Positions 37,478 through 46,216 of a stretch of DNA of 64,000 nt are shown piece after piece. The notes beneath the pieces were generated by a model. It ran no database searches and was not told the DNA's origin. It worked only from the letters and a program-made list of their open reading frames with translations. The position numbers and the translations under genes were made by a program. The DNA comes from an uncultured Bacilli bacterium. Lineage in GTDB: Bacteria; Bacillota_I; Bacilli_A; RF39; UBA660. Position 1 is the stretch's first letter. Each line of letters begins with the position of its first letter. The stretch lies in contig CAKOLO010000002.1 in NCBI GenBank assembly GCA_934096235.1, forward strand, positions 186,001-250,000, given 5' to 3'.

Positions 37478-38172
37478 TCAATCCTTTCTATATCAACTGG
37501 TTTCTTATTAATAGTAACTTCTTCGACTTTTCCACTTTTAAATTTAATGACTTTGTCTGCCATTGGAGCTATAGCTGTGTTATGTGTAATAATTATTACT
37601 GTCATTTTTCTTTTTCTACAAGTATCTTGTAATAACTTTAATATTTGTTTTCCAGTAACGTAATCTAAGGCTCCAGTTGGTTCATCACAAAGAAGTACAT
37701 TTGGATTTTTTGCTAGTGCTCTTGCTATTGATACTCTTTGTTGTTCTCCACCTGATAATTGTGCTGGAAAGTTATTAAATCTATCTTTTAAACCTACATT
37801 TATTAGCGTTTCTTTAGGAGAAAGTGAATTCTTACATATTTCAGTTGCTAATTCTACATTCTCAAGTGCAGTTAAATTTTGAATAAGATTATAGAATTGA
37901 AATACAAAACCTATATTAGTTCTTCTATATTTAATTAGTTCTTTTTTATTATATTTAGTTATATCTTTTTTAGCTACTGTTATTTTTCCACTAGTAGCTT
38001 TATCCATTCCACCAAGTATATTAAGTGCTGTTGTTTTACCTGCTCCTGAGTGTCCTAAAATACAAACTAATTCTCCTTGTTCTATTTCAAAATTCACTTT
38101 ATCAAGTGCTTTAACTTCTATTTCTCCTGATTTATATATTTTACTTACATCTTTAAATTCTATGTATGCCAT
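37471..38172 (-). CDS. ABC transporter ATP-binding protein (MacB/LolD type)
   Basis: The 233-residue ATPase has Walker A GHSGAGKT, Q-loop VFQFYNLI, signature LSGGEQQR, Walker B VLLCDEPTGALD and the H-loop ITHN. The CDEPTGALD form marks the MacB/LolD/FtsE branch that pairs with FtsX-like permeases. It starts after ATATGGTGATATT and overlaps the permease gene. Confidence 0.93.
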   Translation of the reverse strand: MAYIEFKDVSKIYKSGEIEVKALDKVNFEIEQGELVCILGHSGAGKTTALNILGGMDKATSGKITVAKKDITKYNKKELIKYRRTNIGFVFQFYNLIQNLTALENVELATEICKNSLSPKETLINVGLKDRFNNFPAQLSGGEQQRVSIARALAKNPNVLLCDEPTGALDYVTGKQILKLLQDTCRKRKMTVIIITHNTAIAPMADKVIKFKSGKVEEVTINKKPVDIERIEW

Positions 38173-38205
38173 AATATCACCATATTAATATTATCATTTT
38201 TTACA

Positions 38206-38230
38206 TAAAAAAAGTAGTATTTCTACTACT
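38206..38230 (-). terminator. Terminator
   Basis: AGTAGTA/TACTACT stem with a T7 run on the minus strand; overlaps the stop of the lipoprotein gene. Confidence 0.85.
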
Positions 38231-39494
38231 AATTTTGGTTCATATCAATTGTTTGTGGTGTATCTATTTTAACTTCAGGTGTTTGTTCTTTTATAACAAT
38301 TGGTTCTTCTTTAGTATTATCAGGTGTTATAAATGTTGGTTTAGCTTCTTGTACTACTACTTGTGGTTCAACTGCTACTTCTGGAATTATATGTGCTTGT
38401 GCTTCAGTATTTGTATTTCCTATAGGGCCATTAACTGTTTCTTGTGTTACACTTGCTACTTCATTATTCACTTGTGGAGTTATATTACCATTTACTAATG
38501 CAGGATTAGGTATAGCAGCAGCTATTGAAGGGTCAAAGTCAGCGTGTATTGGTTTATCTTCTACAGGTATTACTTCTTTTCCTTTTCTTTTTTTAATAAT
38601 CATCATTATTATAATTATAACAATGATAACTCCGGCAGCAATTCCACCATATAATATATAATAATTAGTCATATTTTTTAATTCAAATGTAAATTCTATT
38701 GTAGTCTTTTTATTATTTTCAATATTCCATACTAATGTTTTACCATCATTATCTGTTTTTGTTGCATTATTACTTATTGCTTTTTCTGGAAGATTTACTG
38801 TAAATTTAAATTCCATTTCACTTGCTAAGTTCATTAGGTCACTATAATCTGGCTCAGTAGTTTCTGGTGTTTTAGTACTTGGTACATTATTATCACCAGT
38901 TACTGTATTATCATTTGTTGTATTTCCTGTTATATTGTTTGTTGTATTATCATTTGTTGTTCCTGTATTTGGTGTTGTTGTGCCAATATTATTGCCCATA
39001 GCTAATTGTTCATTATTTGTTGGTACATATGAAGTTAATCCATTATCTTCGTTTTGAGTTTCAGTATCATAAGAAAACTTAGCTATATATTTATTTTTTA
39101 AGAATCCTTTTTCTATTTTGAATAATACACTATCATCAAATCCATTTTCAATATAGTCGCTAATTAATACTTCTTTACCAGTATCATTAGAAATATTATC
39201 TATGTTATCATACTTTTTACTTATAGAAATTCCTGTATAACCATTTTCTTTCTTATCATTAACAGTTATACCTCTTTTCTTAAGTTCTTCTTTATCTATA
39301 TTTTCAGTTATAGTAGTTGTAGCAGTTTCTCCGAAACTATTCATCATATCCATAACTTTATCACTAACAAGATATGTTCCTTCAAAAAGCATACTCTTAT
39401 CATTATTTATTGTCATTGTATTATTATATTTTACACATCCAGTCATAGTAGTTAATATTAATAAAACAGCTATGGCCTTCTTTATGTTTTTCAT
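38229..39494 (-). CDS. LppM-like membrane-anchored lipoprotein
   Basis: About 421 residues: a signal sequence ending in the lipobox TMTGC, an extracellular domain of beta-rich LppM/DUF3153 character, a low-complexity Thr/Asn segment (about 170-215), a membrane helix (about 278-300) followed by Lys/Arg, and a cytoplasmic Val/Pro/Gln-rich tail. A lipid anchor plus a transmembrane helix is unusual but seen in this group. The ATG at 39494 follows GGATAGTGAG. Function unknown. Confidence 0.7.
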   Translation of the reverse strand: MKNIKKAIAVLLILTTMTGCVKYNNTMTINNDKSMLFEGTYLVSDKVMDMMNSFGETATTTITENIDKEELKKRGITVNDKKENGYTGISISKKYDNIDNISNDTGKEVLISDYIENGFDDSVLFKIEKGFLKNKYIAKFSYDTETQNEDNGLTSYVPTNNEQLAMGNNIGTTTPNTGTTNDNTTNNITGNTTNDNTVTGDNNVPSTKTPETTEPDYSDLMNLASEMEFKFTVNLPEKAISNNATKTDNDGKTLVWNIENNKKTTIEFTFELKNMTNYYILYGGIAAGVIIVIIIIMMIIKKRKGKEVIPVEDKPIHADFDPSIAAAIPNPALVNGNITPQVNNEVASVTQETVNGPIGNTNTEAQAHIIPEVAVEPQVVVQEAKPTFITPDNTKEEPIVIKEQTPEVKIDTPQTIDMNQN

Positions 39495-39571
39495 ACTACT
39501 CACTATCCTTTTATACTTATAATTCTAATTAGATTATATCATAACATATAACTTTTTAAAGAATTTTTAAT

Positions 39572-39608
39572 AAAAAAATAACATTTATGTGTAAATTACA
39601 TAAATGTT
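39572..39608 (-). terminator. Terminator
   Basis: AACATTTATGT/ACATAAATGTT stem with a T7 run on the minus strand, at the end of the 145-aa gene. Confidence 0.8.
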
Positions 39609-40033
39609 TTAAGTTTCTCTATTTCTTCTTCTTGAAATTTTAAGAATTTAATAGATAATTTTAGTATTTTCTTATCAACTAATTTTTTATAATTTTCTAT
39701 TTTTGTTTGCATCTCTACTATTCCCATAGTTAGTCCTTCAATTACCATAGATGCGATCGCTGGGTCACTATTATCTTTCATTGTTTCCATAGTTATTCCC
39801 ATCTTACTACTTAGTTTTGCCATAAGATTTGTTTTCTTTGGTTCTATCTTGTTTTTCTTAAGTAGTTTTTCTGATTCTTTTAAAAAATTATTATATTCTT
39901 TTAATTCATCTTCAATTAAGCCTTTTATTTTGTTATCCCTTTTTCTTAAAGAATCACTTAAAATATTTAAAGTATGTACACCCATTTCAGCATTTTCATA
40001 TACAAAATTTAATAATTCCATATTTTCATTCAT
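39596..40033 (-). CDS. Helical-bundle protein, possibly ferritin-like (DUF2383-type)
   Basis: The 145-residue protein is predicted as four long helices with Glu/His scattered in the first two (YENAEMGVHTL, EYNNFLKESEKLL) and a GLTMGIVEMQTKI third helix. The pattern recalls ferritin-like DUF2383 proteins, but I cannot confirm metal ligands. The start follows TGGTGAAGAAAA. Confidence 0.5.
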   Translation of the reverse strand: MNENMELLNFVYENAEMGVHTLNILSDSLRKRDNKIKGLIEDELKEYNNFLKESEKLLKKNKIEPKKTNLMAKLSSKMGITMETMKDNSDPAIASMVIEGLTMGIVEMQTKIENYKKLVDKKILKLSIKFLKFQEEEIEKLKTFM

Positions 40034-40128
40034 TTTTCTTCACCAGTATTATTATTTACATTATTTTGATGTTTATACGTTGTTGATTAAATATTTTTAA
40101 AATGTTAATATTGTTTAAAGAGGTATTT

Positions 40129-40800
40129 ATGATTAAAGAAAATGAACAAGGTTTATTAATAGTTGTTTCAGGTCCATCTGGTTGCGGAAAAAGTACATTA
40201 AATCAAAAATTAATTGATTCAAGAAATGATACTGTTATGTCTATAAGTGACACTACTAGAAGTCCTAGAGGTGAAGAAAAAGATGGTATAGATTATAACT
40301 TTATAAGTACTAAAGAGTTTGAACAAAAGATTAAAGATAATAAATATTTAGAATATGCGATAGTGCACTCTAATAAATATTATGGTACACCTATAGAACA
40401 TATAGATGAACTACTTAGTAAGGGTACAAATATTATACTTGAAATAGATATAGAAGGAGCTCGTAAAGTAAATGAAAAAAGACCTGATGCTGTATTTATA
40501 TTTATTATGCCACCATCAATGGAAATACTTAAGAAAAGATTAATTGGTAGAAAAACTGAAACTAAAGAACAAATAGTAGAAAGATTTAAAACTGCATATA
40601 AAGAAATAAATGAAGTATCTAAATATAACTATGTAATAGTTAACGATGATATTGAACAGTCACTTCTTAAAATGAATAGTATTATAGAATGTGAAAAATG
40701 TAGAGTTGATAGAATTGAAGAAGTATATTTAGGAAATCAAGAAGAAATGATACATGAATTATTAGTTGATTTTGATAAAGAAAATTATAAAGAGTCATAG
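40129..40800 (+). CDS. gmk: Guanylate kinase
   Basis: Phosphorylates GMP to GDP. The 223-residue protein has the P-loop VSGPSGCGKST, SDTTRSPRGEEKDGIDYNF for GMP binding, LEIDIEGARKV and RLIGRKTE. The start at 40129 follows AGAGGTATTT; an upstream in-frame ATG gives a non-conserved extension. A terminator overlaps the stop. Confidence 0.96.
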   Translation: MIKENEQGLLIVVSGPSGCGKSTLNQKLIDSRNDTVMSISDTTRSPRGEEKDGIDYNFISTKEFEQKIKDNKYLEYAIVHSNKYYGTPIEHIDELLSKGTNIILEIDIEGARKVNEKRPDAVFIFIMPPSMEILKKRLIGRKTETKEQIVERFKTAYKEINEVSKYNYVIVNDDIEQSLLKMNSIIECEKCRVDRIEEVYLGNQEEMIHELLVDFDKENYKES

Positions 40801-40809
40801 GCTCTTTTT
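40789..40809 (+). terminator. Terminator after gmk
   Basis: AAAGAG/CTCTTT stem followed by TT; overlaps the stop codon. Confidence 0.65.
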
Positions 40810-40890
40810 GTATGCATAAAATTATATAAAATATAATATACTATAGTATAAAAATATATGTAATTGTGATAAACTATCAATATGGTGAAT

Positions 40891-42090
40891 ATGAAAAATA
40901 AAATGTTTATAATTTGTTTAATGTTTATTTTACTAGTTGGATGTACTAAAAAAGAAGTGCCTGTTATGAGCAAATCTAATACTAGAATAGTTTTAAATGA
41001 TAATTTAACTTTCGAGTATGCATCTAAAGTAAGGCTTTATGATATTGTTAGTATTGAAGATGGTGAAATTACTAGTGATAATATATTAATTGATACTTAT
41101 ACTTTAGGTAAGAATAAAGTACTTGTTAATTATAAGACTTCTAATCATAGAGAAAAATTTGAAACTATCCTATATGAAGTTGTTGATACGACTAAGCCTT
41201 TAGTATTAATAAGTAGTTCTTATAGTACAACTAAGGGAAATGATATTAATTTAGTTGATAAAGTATTGTGTGCTGATAATTATGATAAAAGGCCTGATTG
41301 TAAAGTTGAAGGTGAATATAATGTTAATAAAGTTGGTACATATAATTTAAAATATACAGCTACTGATTCATCTAAGAATACTACTACTAAAAGTTTTAAA
41401 TTAATAGTAAAAGATAAAGAGAAGAATAACAATACTAGTAGTGCTTCAACGCCAAAAAATACTGTTAATATTAAAGACGCTATAAAGAAATATAAAAATG
41501 AAAACACTATGATCGGAGTTGATGTATCTACTTGGCAAGATACTGTTGACTGGGAAAAGGCTAAAAAAGATGGTGTTGAGTTTGCTATGATTAGAATTGG
41601 TTATGGACATAATAAAAAGAATCAAATAGTTATGGATAATCAATATAAAAAGAATATAGAGAATGCTAAGAAAGCTGGTATACCAGTTGGTGTTTATTTC
41701 TTTAGTTATGCTAAAGATGTATATGAAGCTCGTGAACAAGCTAAATATGTAGTTAATACTCTTGATGGTATTACTCTTGAACTTCCTATCGCATTTGACT
41801 GGGAGAACTGGAATAATTTTAATTCTTATAATATTAGTCTTACTGATATTAATTTAATAGCTGATGCATTTATTAATGAAGTAACTAAGCATGGATATCA
41901 AGGAACACTTTATAGTAGCAAATACTATTTAGAAAATATATGGGATGTTGGAAGTAAGGATACATGGCTTGCTCATTATACATCAAGTAAATCCAGTTAT
42001 TCTAAATCTTATACTATGTGGCAATTTTCTAGTAGAGGTAAAGTTGATGGAATAAATGGTGTTGTTGATTTAAATGTGCTATATAAATAA
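40891..42090 (+). CDS. GH25 lysozyme lipoprotein with bacterial Ig-like domain
   Basis: About 399 residues: signal peptide with lipobox LLVGC, a DUF5011-type Ig-like domain (about 95-170, GTYNLKYTATDSSKN), a Ser/Thr/Asn linker, and a C-terminal glycoside hydrolase family 25 domain from GVDVSTWQ, with the catalytic Asp/Glu in AFDWENW. It cuts the muramyl-glucosamine bond of peptidoglycan. The second ATG (40891) is preceded by TGGTGAAT, so it is preferred over 40882. Confidence 0.92.
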   Translation: MKNKMFIICLMFILLVGCTKKEVPVMSKSNTRIVLNDNLTFEYASKVRLYDIVSIEDGEITSDNILIDTYTLGKNKVLVNYKTSNHREKFETILYEVVDTTKPLVLISSSYSTTKGNDINLVDKVLCADNYDKRPDCKVEGEYNVNKVGTYNLKYTATDSSKNTTTKSFKLIVKDKEKNNNTSSASTPKNTVNIKDAIKKYKNENTMIGVDVSTWQDTVDWEKAKKDGVEFAMIRIGYGHNKKNQIVMDNQYKKNIENAKKAGIPVGVYFFSYAKDVYEAREQAKYVVNTLDGITLELPIAFDWENWNNFNSYNISLTDINLIADAFINEVTKHGYQGTLYSSKYYLENIWDVGSKDTWLAHYTSSKSSYSKSYTMWQFSSRGKVDGINGVVDLNVLYK

Positions 42091-42118
42091 AATACTAGGA
42101 TTTTTTTCCTAGTATTTT
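42089..42118 (+). terminator. Strong terminator
   Basis: AATACTAGG/CCTAGTATT stem followed by TTTTGT; after the lysozyme gene. Confidence 0.85.
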
Positions 42119-42159
42119 GTATTACATTATTACTTTCTAATACTTTTAAGTTAAATTTG

Positions 42160-42225
42160 CACAATAAATTATGATTTATTGTGTATTTATTACTAAATTA
42201 TCACAATATTTTGTATTTCATTGTG
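42160..42225. promoter_or_regulatory. Two tandem palindromic sites, CACAAT-N12-ATTGTG
   Basis: Sites lie at 42160-42183 and 42202-42225, identical in the outer six bases and spacing, with starts 42 bases apart (four helical turns). The first has ten-base arms. They sit between two convergent gene ends, each with its own terminator, so no gene start is nearby. Confidence 0.55.
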
Positions 42226-42275
42226 TATTTTTTACCATTTTTATATATTTTTACACATTCTAATATGATGTCTAA

Positions 42276-42300
42276 ATAAAAAAGAGTATTTCTACTCTTT
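42276..42300 (-). terminator. Terminator after the pyrophosphatase gene
   Basis: AAAGAGTA/TACTCTTT stem with a T run on the minus strand. Confidence 0.8.
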
Positions 42301-43920
42301 TTCTACTGCATCCATTATATATGGTGCTATTTGTATTTTTCTTGATACAATATTTCTTAGAGGAACTCCCTCGTATGCTTCTTTTAAATCAAAACTATTC
42401 TTTATAATTTCTTCAGCACTTCTATTATATAAACAATATGAAACGTTTTCAAAAATATCTGTAACAAATAAAGTTACTACTTCTATATTTTCATTTTTAG
42501 AAACTTCATCTAAATAGTTTACTAAACCATTTATTTTTTTATTCATAGATTCAAAATCAGCTGTTAGAATTTGACCTATTCCTATCATTTTATCATTAAC
42601 TTTATATGTCTTAAAATCTTTATGAAGTATGTCTTCATTTGTAAGTCCTTTAATAGTCATACCTTGTTTTAATAATTCAACACCATACTTCTTATATTTA
42701 ATTTTAGCTATTTTTGATAAGTTAATTAATGCATCAGTATCCCTTATAGTAGTAGTTGGTGAAGTTAAAAGTAATGTATCAGATATAATAGCAGATGCCA
42801 TAAGACCAGCTATATCTTTTGGAATCTTTATATTATTTTCTTTATATAAATCATAAATAATTGTATTAACACTACCTACTCCTGCATTTCTAAAGTTAAT
42901 TGGTTTCTTAGTATTAATATCTCCTATATTATGATGGTCTATTACTTCTAATATTTCTGCTTCTTCTAAACCATCTACACTTTGAGATGAGTTGTTATGA
43001 TCTACTAATATAACTTGTTTCTTATCAACTTCATTAGTATCAGTTAAAGTTAAAAGGCCTTTACATTCATTCTTACTATTAAGTATTGGATAGTTAGTGT
43101 GTTTTAACTTTTTGCTCTCTTCTATAAAGTCTGATAAATAGTCTAGTTCATTAAATGTTATAGACTCTTCTTTTCTCATTATATCTTTAATATAATTAGA
43201 GAAAGATATTAGTTTTCCTACTTCATATGAAGATAAAGGTGTACTAATAATATTTACTTTATTCTTTTTAGCTTTTTGAAGTAGTTCTTGAGGAAGTTCT
43301 ATTCCAGCAATAACTATAATTAATTTAACTTTGCTTTCAATTGCATAATCAAGAATAGCAGTTCTATCTCCTATAACTAAAATATAACTATTATCAAGTG
43401 TAACTCTTTCTATAAATGTAGCTTTAGCATATGTGGCAGCTAATACATTACCAGATATTTCTTTATCAAATTTTAATACTGGTGTACCCTTTAATACACT
43501 TATTAAATTTCCATAAGAAGTATTAATTTTATGAAAATCACCAGTTATAATTTCACGAGCTACTTCTTTTAATGAAACATAACCATAGTATTTGTTTTTA
43601 TTTTCTACTACTGGTATACCTGTTAGTGAATATTTATTCATATAATCAAATGCATCTTTGATTGGTACATTCTTATCAATAAAACATCCTTTATGATAAG
43701 CTACATCCTTTAATTGTAATTTTACATCGTTTAAATGATATGGTTCTTTAACATTAAAGTAGTTTAATGCATATTTAGTTTCAGGATTTAAATTTCCTAA
43801 TGTAGATGCTACAGTATTAAAGCCTAATTTATTCTTTAAATATGATAATGCAATTGATGCACATATTGAGTCTGTATCAGGATTTTTATGTCCAAATATA
43901 TATGTTACTTTTCCATTCAT
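42292..43920 (-). CDS. Mn-dependent inorganic pyrophosphatase with CBS and DRTGG domains
   Basis: The 542-residue family II pyrophosphatase opens with GHKNPDTDSICA, then CBS1 (about 70-130), a DRTGG insert, CBS2 (about 245-300), and returns to the DHH core with VIDHHNIGD, RNAGVGSVNT and a C-terminal DHHA2 domain. CBS domains bind adenine nucleotides and regulate the enzyme. It hydrolyses pyrophosphate from biosynthesis. The start follows AAGGGGATGAACTAA. Confidence 0.93.
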   Translation of the reverse strand: MNGKVTYIFGHKNPDTDSICASIALSYLKNKLGFNTVASTLGNLNPETKYALNYFNVKEPYHLNDVKLQLKDVAYHKGCFIDKNVPIKDAFDYMNKYSLTGIPVVENKNKYYGYVSLKEVAREIITGDFHKINTSYGNLISVLKGTPVLKFDKEISGNVLAATYAKATFIERVTLDNSYILVIGDRTAILDYAIESKVKLIIVIAGIELPQELLQKAKKNKVNIISTPLSSYEVGKLISFSNYIKDIMRKEESITFNELDYLSDFIEESKKLKHTNYPILNSKNECKGLLTLTDTNEVDKKQVILVDHNNSSQSVDGLEEAEILEVIDHHNIGDINTKKPINFRNAGVGSVNTIIYDLYKENNIKIPKDIAGLMASAIISDTLLLTSPTTTIRDTDALINLSKIAKIKYKKYGVELLKQGMTIKGLTNEDILHKDFKTYKVNDKMIGIGQILTADFESMNKKINGLVNYLDEVSKNENIEVVTLFVTDIFENVSYCLYNRSAEEIIKNSFDLKEAYEGVPLRNIVSRKIQIAPYIMDAVEKE

Positions 43921-43977
43921 TTAGTTCATCCCCTTTAACATTCGTAAATGATACCACAAAATTACTAAAAAATAAAG

Positions 43978-44835
43978 TTAAAATTTAATTAATTCGTAAT
44001 TTCTTGTACCAACATGTATTTTTTCTGCTTCTTCTATAGTATGAATTCCATTTCTAGATTCGATTCTTTCAATTAAATGGTCTTTTCCATGATCGTTAGA
44101 ATTATATACTAAGTCAACACACGCTTGATCAAGTGCTACTGGGTCAGTTGAAGCTAAAATACCAATATTTTTCATACATGGATCTTCAGCAACGGCACAA
44201 CAATCACAATCTACTGACATATTTGCCATAACATTTATAAATACAATATTCTTTTCATAATCAATTATTGTTTTAGCTGCTTCTGCCATAGATTCTAAGA
44301 ATGAATCGTGATCTGCAGTCCATAAATCTTCAGATTTACCAGCACCATGAATATTTGCTTTACCATGACTAGATGCAAGACCTATTGATATATTTTTTAA
44401 AGAACCACCAAATCCTCCCATTGGATGACCCTTAAAGTGAGATAAAACTAACATTGAATCATAATTCTCTATATTCTTACCAACATAATTAATACTCAAA
44501 TGTTTGCCTTCTTTAACAGGTAACTCTAATTCTCCATCTTTATCAAGTAAATCAACATTATAGTATTTAGTCCATTCATGTTCTTCTAAAAGCTTTAAAT
44601 GTTTATCACTTGTATTTCTTGCTCCATCATATGCAGTATTGCATTCAACAACAGTACCATTAACATAATCAATTAAATCTTTATAAAATAATGGTTTTAA
44701 ATAATTTTGATTACCTTTTTCTCCACTATGAACTTTAACAGCTACTTTGCCATTAAGTTCTACACCTAATTTTTTATAAATTTCAACTAATTTTTCACTA
44801 CTTATTTCATTTGTAAAATAAACTTTACTTTTCAT
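43978..44835 (-). CDS. DUF362 family protein
   Basis: The 285-residue protein has the DUF362 pattern: AVKVHSGEKGN, VECNTAY, LSHFKGHPMGGFGGSLKNISIG and a Cys set DCDCCAVAEDPC (about 200-211) that could hold a metal or FeS cluster. The ferredoxin domain often fused to this family is missing. The role of the family is not settled. The start follows AAGGAAGAAAT. Confidence 0.8.
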   Translation of the reverse strand: MKSKVYFTNEISSEKLVEIYKKLGVELNGKVAVKVHSGEKGNQNYLKPLFYKDLIDYVNGTVVECNTAYDGARNTSDKHLKLLEEHEWTKYYNVDLLDKDGELELPVKEGKHLSINYVGKNIENYDSMLVLSHFKGHPMGGFGGSLKNISIGLASSHGKANIHGAGKSEDLWTADHDSFLESMAEAAKTIIDYEKNIVFINVMANMSVDCDCCAVAEDPCMKNIGILASTDPVALDQACVDLVYNSNDHGKDHLIERIESRNGIHTIEEAEKIHVGTRNYELIKF

Positions 44836-44894
44836 ATTTCTTCCTTATTTATATGTCTATTATAGCATAATCTCTTTTAATAATTATCTATATT

Positions 44895-44912
44895 TGTTAT
44901 AATGTTTACGTG
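44895..44912 (+). promoter_or_regulatory. Extended -10 promoter, probable leaderless start
   Basis: TTGTTATAAT is followed by six bases and then GTG at 44910, the same geometry as at 25168 and 51728. Confidence 0.45.
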
Positions 44913-45413
44913 AGTTTTATGAAATATGACAAAGAGTTTTTAGAATATATAGATGAAATAATTAACAATAAAGAATTTTTAAAAAGGAAAAAGTTTGCTC
45001 ATCATGAAAATGAAAGTGTATATGATCATTCTATGAAAGTAGCTTATGAATCATATAAGTTTGCTAAAAGACATCACTTGAATGTTAGAAATACTTGTAT
45101 TGGTGCTATACTTCATGATTTTTATTTTAAACCATGGCAAGATGATCATACTAAAAAGAAGTTTAGAGAATTACATGGTTTTGTTCATGCAAGACAAGCT
45201 TTATATAATGCAAGAAAGCATTTTCCTCATTTAATGAATCCAATGGTAGAAGATATTATATTAAGACATATGTTTCCTCTTAATATAAAACCTCCTAAGT
45301 ATGCTGAAAGTTGGGTTGTTACTATGATGGATAAGAAATGTTCATTAAATGTTCTTGCTCATCCAAAGGAATATCCTAAATACTTAGGATTTAAGAAAAG
45401 GAGAAAAAAATAG
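44910..45413 (+). CDS. HD-domain hydrolase
   Basis: The 167-residue protein has the HD pattern: EHxxE-like start (HHENESVYDHSMKVAYESY), AILHDFYFKPW with the defining HD, and HGFVHARQ. HD domains are metal-dependent phosphohydrolases, often on nucleotides. Start is ambiguous: GTG at 44910 (six bases after TATAAT, leaderless) or ATG at 44919 with a poor GTGAG. The downstream membrane gene begins one base after the stop region, so they form an operon. Confidence 0.8.
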   Translation: MSFMKYDKEFLEYIDEIINNKEFLKRKKFAHHENESVYDHSMKVAYESYKFAKRHHLNVRNTCIGAILHDFYFKPWQDDHTKKKFRELHGFVHARQALYNARKHFPHLMNPMVEDIILRHMFPLNIKPPKYAESWVVTMMDKKCSLNVLAHPKEYPKYLGFKKRRKK

Positions 45414-46118
45414 ATGTGTGATTTAAAAGTATTATTTTTATTATTTATTGCTTATTCAATGGTTGGTTGGATGATAGAAGTAGTTGCTACTTATCCAGAT
45501 ACTAAATGTTTTGTAAATAGAGGATTCTTAATAGGACCATATTGTCCTATATATGGTAATTGTGCTATTGCTATGGTGTTATTACTTCATAATATAGAAA
45601 GTCCTATATTACTTTTTATTCTTTCAATTATAATATGTAGTGCCGGTGAATATGTTACAAGTTACTTAATGGAAAAATTATTTCATGCTAGATGGTGGGA
45701 TTATACCAAAAATAAATTTAATCTAAATGGTAGAATTTGTTTAACAAATAGTTTAGCTTTTGGAGTGCTTGGATTCTTACTTGTTAAATTTATTAATCCA
45801 TTTGCTATTAGTTTATTTGATAAATTAAGTCCACTTACTATAAATATATTATTCTATACAATATTAATACTATTCTTAATAGATAACATCATATCATTTA
45901 AAGTAATATTTAAAATTAAAAATATGGGTGTTAAATATGTTCATTTAGATAATACTAAAGAAATAACAGAAAAAGTTAAAAAGATACTAAGTGATAATAT
46001 ACTTGCTAAAAGAGTATTTAAAGCATTTCCTAATATTAGATTTAAATTTAATATAAAAGAAAAGATGAAATATTTAAAAGATAAAGCTGTATCAATTAAA
46101 AATAACTACAAAAAGTAA
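45414..46118 (+). CDS. CmpB-type ABC transporter permease-like membrane protein
   Basis: The 234-residue protein matches the PF06541 pattern: MVGWMIEVV near the first helix, NRGFLIGPYCPIYG, and HARWWDYTKNKFNLNGRICL, with five or six membrane helices and a basic C-terminal tail. No ATPase gene is adjacent, and the family's transport function is unproven. AAAGGAG precedes the ATG inside the HD gene. Confidence 0.85.
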   Translation: MCDLKVLFLLFIAYSMVGWMIEVVATYPDTKCFVNRGFLIGPYCPIYGNCAIAMVLLLHNIESPILLFILSIIICSAGEYVTSYLMEKLFHARWWDYTKNKFNLNGRICLTNSLAFGVLGFLLVKFINPFAISLFDKLSPLTINILFYTILILFLIDNIISFKVIFKIKNMGVKYVHLDNTKEITEKVKKILSDNILAKRVFKAFPNIRFKFNIKEKMKYLKDKAVSIKNNYKK

Positions 46119-46138
46119 GAAACGTAGTTATTTTTTTA
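46103..46138 (+). terminator. Terminator
   Basis: TAACTAC/GTAGTTA stem followed by T7. Confidence 0.85.
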
Positions 46139-46216
46139 TTATTTAATTGTAAAGTTTACATATATTATTAAATATGAACTAATCATTGTTGTATAATTAT
46201 ATTGGAGGCGTGTAAT

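Noticed and set aside
42160..42225. Terminator hairpins
   Set aside because: The palindromes lack GC-rich stems and T runs, and both flanking genes already have their own terminators.
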